This document shows positions 1-9,500 of a DNA stretch of 59,892 nt, piece after piece. The stretch is from assembly GCA_009930475.1 (NCBI GenBank), contig RZYC01000017.1, positions 1 to 59,892 of the forward strand, written 5' to 3'. Position 1 is the stretch's first letter; the number at the start of each line of letters is the position of its first letter. The translations under genes were made by a program, and so were the position numbers. This stretch comes from Spartobacteria bacterium. Lineage in GTDB: Bacteria; Verrucomicrobiota; Kiritimatiellia; RZYC01. The notes beneath the pieces are model-generated. The model was not told the origin of the DNA, did no database searches, and worked only from the letters and a program-made list of their open reading frames with translations.

Positions 1-150
1 CACCCCACACAAAAAAGCCCGCCTCACACACCGCGATATGCAGTGATACGTCCCCGACGCCCCATAATCTATGATTTCTCGTCTCGCTATCGTCATTTTC
101 TTCACCTCGTACACAAATATAATCGCAGTAACTCGAACTTTGCAAGACAT
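1..150. repeat. Direct repeat, copy A (~150 bp)
   Basis: Seen by eye: this stretch matches 10898-11044 in the same orientation with scattered substitutions and small indels. Shared blocks include CACCCCACACAAAA, CACACACCGCGATATGCAGT, CCCCATAATCTAT and ATTTCTCGTCTCGCT. The window begins inside the match, so the repeat may extend further left. The two copies flank the 10.2 kb giant gene. No credible protein is encoded here. The origin is unknown; a decayed mobile element or a segmental duplication are both possible. Confidence 0.85.
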
Positions 151-534
151 TACTTAGTATGTCCTCGTATTTCTCACCTCGTTAACGAGCTTCCTCTACC
201 TCACCCGCGAAGAGCGTTACGACCGGCGCGAAAGCGCGTCATGACAACACACGAAACGACCGATTCCGGTGTATTCGTGGCATTGCCATGACCTGTACGC
301 CAACGGCGGTATATCCAATCGTCCGGGGCTGGCGTACTCGCCAGTGCCCCGGAATCGATGCAAAACGAGCCCAATCCCAACGTGGGTGTAACCATTTCTG
401 GCAGTTCTGATCTAGCAACAGCAGAAAAATCTGGCGATTCACGGCGCAGGAGCACCGTGCTACGAACACTGCACAATATACCGAGAACCGCAGTCGTTTA
501 TTCAAAATCTGATGTTGGAGCCGGCTCTCCCGTT
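151..534. other. Non-coding region downstream of the giant gene
   Basis: The stretch between repeat copy A and the stop codon of the giant gene holds several short overlapping open frames on both strands. None has a convincing ribosome site or recognisable protein, so I call no gene. Its one clear structure is the strong hairpin at 323-352. It could be the remains of an inserted element, since it lies next to the long direct repeat. Confidence 0.6.
323..352. repeat. Strong inverted repeat / hairpin
   Basis: CCGGGG (323-328) pairs with CCCCGG (347-352) and CTGGCG (329-334) pairs with CGCCAG (339-344), around a TACT loop with a 2-nt bulge. No T-run follows on either strand, so it does not look like a standard intrinsic terminator. 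It lies about 180 bp past the stop of the giant gene and could stabilise the 3' end of that transcript or be a REP-like element. Confidence 0.6.
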
Positions 535-3500
535 TTATGGCGCGTCATTTAACAACAGTAGCAACCATTCCAGGGATGTGCTTTTACGCAGCCAGCCTTC
601 AGCGGTGGCACTGGCGGCGCTGATTTCGGTGCCGTAGTCGGCGGCGATCCAGTAGAGGTAGTGGATGCCTTTGACTGCGGTGCAGTCGGAAAAACTGCCG
701 AACACAGTGGATTCAAGCTGATTGGTTGCCGAGCCATCCGTTCGGTAGACGAGATAACCCGTTGCGCCGTTCACCACGCTCCAGGTTAGTTGCAGACAAC
801 CGCTGGGGGCATTATTGGCGGCGACGAGGTTGGTGGGTGTGAGTGGATATTCGTAGGCGCCGATGTCGGTGGCGGGCCCGATGATGCGCGGGTTCCCGTC
901 AAAGTCGGTCGCGCCGGTCATCCAGTCTTCATTGGTGCCGGCGTTGATGCAGGTGGAGGAGGCTTGCAGGCGCAGGTTGGTGGTGCTCACAAATTGCGGG
1001 TCGTTGGTGAAGAGATGAACGACCATGGGGGCGCCATCGGCCATGTATTCGGAGGGCTGCCCGTCGGCTGTGTTGCCGTGGGCGATGGTGTTGATGACCG
1101 TGCCGTCATCTTCGATGTAGAGGCCGCCGAGGGCATTTGCCGAGTTGTAGGCGATGGTGCTGTTGCGGATGATGGGCGAGCCGTCAGCGAAGAGGGCGAC
1201 ACCGCCGAATTGGTCGGCGGCTGTGTTGTTGGCGATGATGCTGTTTCGCACTTCAGCATCCTCGGTGAGTTGGAGGCCGCCGATGTCGCCCTGGCTGATG
1301 TTCTGCCTGACGATGGAATGGCGCATTTCACCGCCATTAAGGAATACGCCGCCAACCTGGGCCAGATGGGTGGTGCTGTCGATGGATATGTTCGTGGCCA
1401 GGTTCTGGTTGATGTCGCAATCGTCAATGAGTCCATCGCCCTGGACGTACACGCCGCCGACGTGATTGGCCTGGTTCTCGGCTACGTAGCAGTCGCGGAG
1501 AATTCCGCCGCGATCGAGAACCACGCCGCCCGCCTTGCCGTAGGGGGCGACGGTGAGGGCGAAGTTGTCGCGAATGAAGCATAGCTCCATGAGTCCACCT
1601 CCGCTAAGCCACGCGCCACCTCCGTAGAAGAAGGCCCAACCTTTTGTGATGGCGCTGTAGCGCAGCGTGCCACCACGATGGAAGTAGACACCAGCGCCCT
1701 GGCTGGCGGCATTGCTGGACAAAGCCATGTATTGTGCGGAGCCGCCCTGGTTGAAGTAGAGTCCGCCTCCGCCACCCATGTGAACGAGGTTTGCGGTCAG
1801 GGTGCAGTCTTCGGCGTGGGCTTGGTGTTCCAGGCCGAGTCCGCCGCAGTCGCCGTCGGATTCGTTGAACAGAAACTCGCAGTGTTGAACACGCGAGAAA
1901 CCGGAAGCGCGACCGCCCGCGTAAGATGCGGCCTTGTTGCTAATGATGGTGGAATGGGTCAGCAGGGCATTCCCGCCCATGTTGACTCCACCGTACATGC
2001 TCGAGGCGGTGTTCCCGGTGATGGTCACGTTGCTGACGGTTCCGGCAAGCAACTCGATTCCGGCGGCATAGGTGTCGGCACCGCCGGTCAGGGTTAGCGT
2101 ATGTATGAATGCGTTGGTGTGATTGATGGCCATCACGCGTCCATTTCCGTCGGCATCCAGCACCACATGTTCGGCCGCCGGCACGCCAGCGAGCGTCATG
2201 TGTTTGTCCACATACAGGGGATCAAGCAGCACATAGCGGCCGGGGCCGATGAGGGTGGTGCCGCCTTCGGGACATGCTTTGATGGCATCCTGTACGTTGG
2301 TGGCCGCGTAAAACCAGTTGGTGAACGGGGCCATGTGCAGTCCGCTGGGCGAAACATAGTTGACAAACCCCGCTTCAACGACGTGTACGGTGACAGTTTG
2401 GCTGAATGGCCCGGCGAGATTCGAGGCGGTTAGCGTGACGGGGTAATATCCGGGCATTTCCCAGGTGGGCGTGATGTAACTCACGTCCGTGAACGTAGTG
2501 GTGCCGCTCTGTCCGCCGACGGTCCAGATGAGGGTTTCGGGGCGACCGAAACCATCCGACCACAGTTCGACTGGCTGGTCGGCAATGGTGGTGAGGTCTC
2601 CCGTGATTCTTACCATTAACGGATAAATCATGTTGGTGACGGTGACTTCGTCGCAGCCGATGTCCACCAAGCCATTCTGGAGGCGCGGCTCAAGGTCAAT
2701 GTCCAGCTCCGCAAGGCCGATGCCAGCGGAATCTCCCGCATTCCGGGCCGCCGAGGCGGGAAGAATGTTCGGGATGAGTCTACCGGCCAGCAGCGGTTCG
2801 GCGTCGGTGATATTGCCCGTTCCGGTGACGTCTGGCGTGGTCAAACAATAATTCACCACGACCTCACCGGTCATCTTGTGGTTGTCGGCTCCGTCGGGGG
2901 CTTCATTGTAGTAAATGATACAGTTGCGCGTTTCACCTAAACCATGCCAGACGCCGCCGCCATAGCCTTCGGCGATGTTGAAGGTGATGGTGCAGTTGCG
3001 CATGGTGCCGCCGGTGTAGAAGGCCACACCGCCGCCCCCGTAAGCGCGGTTGCCAGAGATGAAGCTGTTGATCAGCGCGGCATCCTGGTCGAGCCAGACG
3101 CCTCCCCCACCCTCGCGGGAGGTGTTTTGCGATATGTTGCAACGCTCCACCGTGGCACGGTCGTCGGCATAAATGCCGCCGCCGAATTGGTTGACGGTGT
3201 TGCGGAAAATAAAGCAGCCCTCAATGCGTGCGTCGCCGAAGGCGCGCACGCCGCCGCCGAAACGTTCGGCGCTGTTTTCTTCGACATTGCAATCCTGTAA
3301 GGTACCGGCATAAACCAGTGCGCCGCCGCCCTGGGATGCCTTGCCATGCTTCAGCGCAAGTTCCTGCACGACGGCCGCTGCATCATCCATGAAGAGCACG
3401 CCGTATGCATTTTCGCCGTGGAGGACGACCTGGTCGCCATCCAGTTCCTCGGGAGGACGAAGCGTCATGGGCTTTTCGATGCGGAGGGTCGCACCCTGAT

Positions 3501-6500
3501 AATAGGTGCCGGTGGTGATGAGGGTAACGCCGCCCGCGTAGCACGCGTCAATGGCCGCCTGCACGTTGGTGGCGGCATTGGACCAACTGGTGAACGGGGC
3601 GATATGGGCGCCGGTTTTTGACACGTAGTTGGTGAAGGACTCGGCCACGGTGACCGTGCCGGTGTAGACGTACTCGCCGTCCAGGTTCGTGGCCGTGATG
3701 ACGATGCTATGGGTTCCGGCGTTGGTGAAGACGGGGCGGATTTCCCAGGCGTTGGTGATGTGCTGCTCGCCAGCACCAGTGTTGAAGCTCCACACAAAAT
3801 GCTGCATTTTAAACAGACAGTCGGATTGGAGTACGAAAGGAGCGCCGATGACGACGTTGGTGTGCGACACACGAAATCCGGCCAGGACATAATCGTTGAT
3901 GGCTTCGGCGTGATACTGGTCGCACCCGATATCCACGAGATTGGGCGCACCCAGGCGGGGTTCCCCGTCAATATCGGTTTCGCCTGCAAGCACGACGGCG
4001 GGATTTCCCGCGCCACGACAGGGAGACGCCGCCATGATATGCTCGTTGACGATGCCTCCTAGGAGCGGATCGTTGGTGATGTTGCCCGTGCCGGGAAGCG
4101 TCTCGGCCACGCAGTTATAGGTCAGTTGCGCAGGCGCGGACGACATTTCATCGACATACACATCGCGGCCATAAGGCGCGGAGTTGTGATAGACGATGCA
4201 GTTGACCACCTGCTGGGTGATGGCCGATCCGCCCACGAAGAGCCCGCCGCCAAATTCCAACGAACGGTTGTTGGCAATGGTGCAATAGTAGAGGTGTCCG
4301 CCATCCAGCAGGACGCCACCGCCACCGCCCACGCGCTGCGACGCGGCCAGATTGCCGGACAGGAAGCAGTTGCGCATGACGGGCGAGCCGTCCTCGGGCG
4401 TGCCTGCAAGATAGGCGCCGCCACCGCTGCCGCGTTCGCCGTTCTGTGCCGTGGCCGTGTTGTTGAGAATGCGACAATGCTCCACCAGCGCTTCGCCGGT
4501 CAGCAGGAGGCCGCCTCCGTTTATGCCGGTGTTGTAACTGATGGTCGAGTCCACAAGCTGTCCGCCGTTCCAATTGGCCACGCCGCTGCCGTCGCACCGG
4601 GCAATGAGGCAGTTGGTCACGAGCGCATTGTCCTCCATAAAGACGCCACCGCCCGTATGGTTGCGGCGCGTCGCAAAGCCGATTTCCTGCGCGACATGCC
4701 CGTCCAGGAGCGCAAAGCCGTCCAATGTGGAATACCCGCGCATATAGACGCAGCGCACCGCACCCGTGCCGCTTGGCCCCTCGCCCTGAATCGTGGTGAC
4801 CAGCGCCCCGTTCAGACTGCGCACGGTGATGTCGTTTGTGATGAACACGCGGTTTTTCAGATAAATACCCTCGTCAGGATCATCCGGATCATTGGCCCAT
4901 CCGTGGGCATATTCGCCGTCACCGACGAGCACCGTCGAGCCATTCTGCGCAATGTCCACGGCATCCTGGATGTTCGTCGCCGCCGTGAGCCAGTTCGTGT
5001 AGGGTGCTTGCGGATTCTGACTGCCAACCCAGACGAAATGGGTGTTGGCGGGCAACGCGGGTGTGCAGATATACACGGCATCGCTGATGGGGCTGGCATA
5101 GTCGCCGGTGAATGTCTGCACCCAGTAATAATAGCACTGGCCGGGCAGGGTCGTTGCATCCGCCCAGGCATTGGTGGCGGCAAACATGGCGAACGGCTCG
5201 CCGGGCAGCGTGTCCGTTTCTGCGCGGTAGACGGCGCAGCTCGCGACGCCCTGCGGAAGGTGCCAGGTCAACCCGACGCCGCCGATGAAGGAGGCCGATA
5301 GGTCTCCGGGCATCAGGTCGGATTCAAATGCGCCCATATCCACCGTGCCGCCGATGACGCGATTGGAACCGTCCAGATCGGTTGCACCGGTCATCCAGTC
5401 CTCGTTGAATCCCGCATTGATGCAGGGCGAAGCGGCGGTGAGCGTGTAATTACTTGAAAGCATGGGATTGCCGTCAAAGCACCCCGTGCCGCTTGGCAGC
5501 GGCGTGGTGCAGGTGTAGGTGTAGTTCGTACTTTCATCCGTGCCCCAATTTCCGCCTGCATTGTCATACACGATGCAATTAACCGCGCTTCCCTGGCTAA
5601 TCCCGCTGGAATTGTTGACGACGGTGCAGCTTTTCAGATGCGTGTTGTAGGCGGCGCCGCCTTGTCCCATGGACGTATTGCCGACGAAGAGCGAATTGAC
5701 CGCCTCACCGTTGAAAAGCCCCCCCATAAACCGGGCACGGTTGCTGACGATACGGCAGTGCGACAGTTGCGAGTCATAGGCCCCGCCGCCGTATGATTCG
5801 GATTCGTTGTCCTGTATCGTGGTGTGCGTGATTCGTCCCCGCCATACGCCGCCGGCAAATTCCTTTGCGGCGCAGTTTGTGATGACACAGTTAGTGATCA
5901 GCTCCAAGAATGAGTCGCAAAAAACGCCGCCGCCGGAGACCTGTGTAATCATGGTCTGTTGCGAATATACCACAGATGGTGCTTCCAGCGTTCGCCCGCC
6001 GGAGAGCGTGAATCCGGAGAGCGTGGCACTCTGTTGGAGGGCGACGCAGCGCACGGCGTTGGAGCCAAAGCCCAAGCGGTTGGTTGCCTGCAGATCCGAC
6101 GCGCCGAGAATGGTGGTGACCGACGGGCCGTTCACGCTGCGCAGGGTAACCGGAAGCGTGATAAGCACGCGGTTGGAAAGATCGTTCATGGCTCTTCCGC
6201 CGGCATCATAAACGCCGTTGGTGGCCCAGATTGTTCCGCCGGGCACGTTGCAGGCATCCACCGCCCCCTGCAGGGTTTGCTTGGCCGAGGTCCAGCTCAG
6301 ACCGTCCGCCGCGTCATTGCCGTCGGGTGCCACGTAATAGACGGCATCCCAGACGCGCACGGTGACCGTGGAGGATACTTCGCCGAGCAGATTCGAAGCC
6401 CAAAGTGTGACCTCATAGTTGCCGGTGGCGGCGAAGGTGTGGGTGAAGACGGCCTCGTTGGTCAGGAAGGTTCCGTCGCCCAGACTCCAGCGCGTCTGTT

Positions 6501-9500
6501 CGCAGCGTCCGATGATGCCGGCCTGGATCGGCAGCGGATAGCCGGTGGTGACCTGTGCGCCGAGGGGCAGGCTCACGGCCACCTGCAGCGTGTCGGTAAG
6601 CCCGTTGGCCCAGAATTCATCCGCGCCGATATCCACGAGAACGCCGTTGAGGCGCGCTTCGTCATCTATGTCGCCGGAATCGGTCATCCATGCCACGTTG
6701 GTTCCGGCATCCCGTGCGGGAGAATCCGGCAGCAGATGCGGATCATTGAGGCTCACGATGAGCGGGTCCGCAAAGAGCGTGTTGGTGGTGCTTTCCACGG
6801 TTCCGTTGGTCGTCGTGACGCAGGAAGTCAACGCCTCACAATCAGCGTAATCCGCGCCGTAGATCGCGTCATTATGGGCGATAACACAGTTGATGGCCCT
6901 CGTTTGCCAGATGCCGCCGCCCGTCGTCGCACGATTGCCCACGATGGTCGAACTTTCGATCAAATCTCCGGCCAGCACACCGCCACCATATTCCGTGGCT
7001 GTATTTCCGGAAATCACACAGTTGCGGGTAATGCGATTGACATAAACGCCGCCACCCATGGTCGCGGTATTGCCGGTAATGCGGCAGGCGCTGGCAAAGG
7101 ACATGGCCATGCCGCCACCCCATTGTTGCGCCACATTATCACGCACCTCGCAACGGTGCACCAACGCGATCGCCGTTCCACCGCCGCTCTGTGCCGCATT
7201 GCTTTGAATGATGCTGTTGTTGGCAAAAAAGAACGCACCTCCGCCACCTGACTTTGCGGCATTCCCTGAAATCACGCAATTGGTGATCCGCCCGAGCGGA
7301 AGATCACCGTAGATATCGAATGGGCTTGAGCGACCCAAGATAGCTCCATCCGATGCCACGCCGCCGCCATAGCCATTGAGCGTCGTGCGGCTCCCGCGGA
7401 CGGTAAAGCCGTCCAGCACGGAATTCGACATGAGCAGTACGCCGCGCACAGCCGCCGACCCCAGTCCCAGCTCGTTCGTTGCCGACGGATCCGCCGCGCC
7501 GACAATGTGCGTCACTGCCGGCCCGTTTATGCTACGCACCACGATGCCCGTACTCACCACAATGCGGTTGGTCTGACCAAATCCGTAGGCTCCGCCGGTG
7601 TCGTAAACCCCGTTGGTCACCCATACGATGTCGTCGCGACTGGCCACATCCAGCGCATCCTGAATGACGTGCGCCGCCGTGATCCAGTTGGTGTAAGGTG
7701 CCGAAGGAGACGGACTGTTCGTCCAGACATAACGATGTGTGCTTATGAAGCCCTCGCCCGAAACCGGAAGCGTTGCGAAACCGCTCTGCGCGTCGCTGAT
7801 AACCGCGCAGATGCCGGTGAACACACCGTCCGCCAAGGGCGTAAATGTTACGGTCACCGTATTGGTTTCGCCGGCCGTGAGCATGAAATTCGTGGGCGTC
7901 GCCGCGAAATATTCTGGAAGCGTGATGTTAGAAACGGTCAGCTCCTCATCGCCCCGATTGGCCACCTGAATCGTCTTTTCAAGCGAATCACCGATTTCGA
8001 TGCGCCCGAAGTCCAGTTCGCCGATGACCTGGACAAAACGGCCCGTGAAGGGCAGAAACTCAAAATCCGTCATCCAGCCCGTGTCGTCGCCCTCGCTGGA
8101 GGATTCATCCTTGGCATATACCCAGCGCAGGGTGGACACCCCTGAAATCTCATACTGCCGCTGCTGCCAATCCACCTCGCCGGACATTTGATATTGATGC
8201 GCGCCGTTGATGCGGAACTGAAGGAAGTCCCATCCCTCTTCCGACGAAACCTTCCAATAAAACGAGATCATTCCGTTGCCAGTCACTTCCGTTTGAATCC
8301 ACGACGATGCATCATTGGAAATCGTACCCGCCTGCGCCGCGCACGGGCCATAGTCGCGCACCACTTCATATTGTGCGAACCAGTCCGCATCGCCGCCGGT
8401 TGTCCAGGAAAATTGTGGCGCATGGGTGGCGTCGGCAAAATTCGAGCAGGAGCCTTCCTGAATTTCAAACCACTCCGTGCTCGCCTTCCAGGCTGCATTG
8501 GTGGCGTCGGCCACCCACAAGCGCACCACGGCGGCGGTGTTCAACAAGCTCACCGCGCCGGTGCAGACTCCGCTCGAGAAATCCACCAGATTCGTCGGCG
8601 TAACCGGCACATGCACCGGAATCGGGGACGGGCCGAAGCGCAGACGCGGAAATTCGGTTGATAGGTATGGCTGTGGAACGTCGTTCGACCACGTGAGCGG
8701 TTCGCCATGCTCGTTGTCGCTGACAAACGCGACGGAAACGTTGGTGGTGGCGCGACTCATGCTAAAGCCCCCGCCGTTGTCGTATTCCTCGTTATGCAGA
8801 CTGAAATCCACCATCAGCGAATTCGTTCCGTCGTAGTTAAAGGTCGGATTGAACGCGAACGTATACCAGCCCGTTGTTGTCAAGAGAAGATTGGAAACAT
8901 AGACCGTCGTCCAGCCCTCGGTTTCCCATACGGGATTCGTCGGATACTCCGTCATCGCCGTGTGCTTGAGCCGAATCGTCAGGTTGCTCATGGGTAGCGT
9001 CGGCGTTTGCAGCACGTTCAGTTGCAGGGAGTCCAGTGTGCGCGCGGGACCAAACACCTCGGGAGGATAAATCGTCTGGACGCGGCAATCCATATAGGTG
9101 GTGTTGAGCGGATAGGCGGAAATCCCGTCGTCCCCGCCGGCATACGTACCGGGGTCAATGGGCTGGGCCTCGGTAAAGACATGCAGCGTGCCGGTGTAGT
9201 TCGTCATCGTGTCACCCCAGACATTTTGAGCGGTAATGTTCAGGGGAACGGGACGTCCGGTATACATGACGGGTGGCGTCTCGTTCAGCGCAAAGCCGGT
9301 CATGCCCATAGCATCACGCGAATGCACCGCGAGAAAACTGCGGCGGCCCATATTGGTGGGATTTTCCTGATACATCGGATGATCCAGCGCATATTTATTG
9401 GCATACGCATAGTCGTTTGCCTCTCCAAACGACACGAAGCCATCGCCGTTCAGGTCAGCATCGCAGGGTTCGGCATCAATCCATGGCGCATTCGTTTGCG

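Noticed and set aside
4126-7251. Long open frames on the plus strand opposite the giant gene (for example 4126-5301 and 5959-7251)
   Set aside because: They mirror the repetitive, G+C-rich coding strand, have no ribosome sites and no recognisable domains. The minus-strand frame is clearly the real one.
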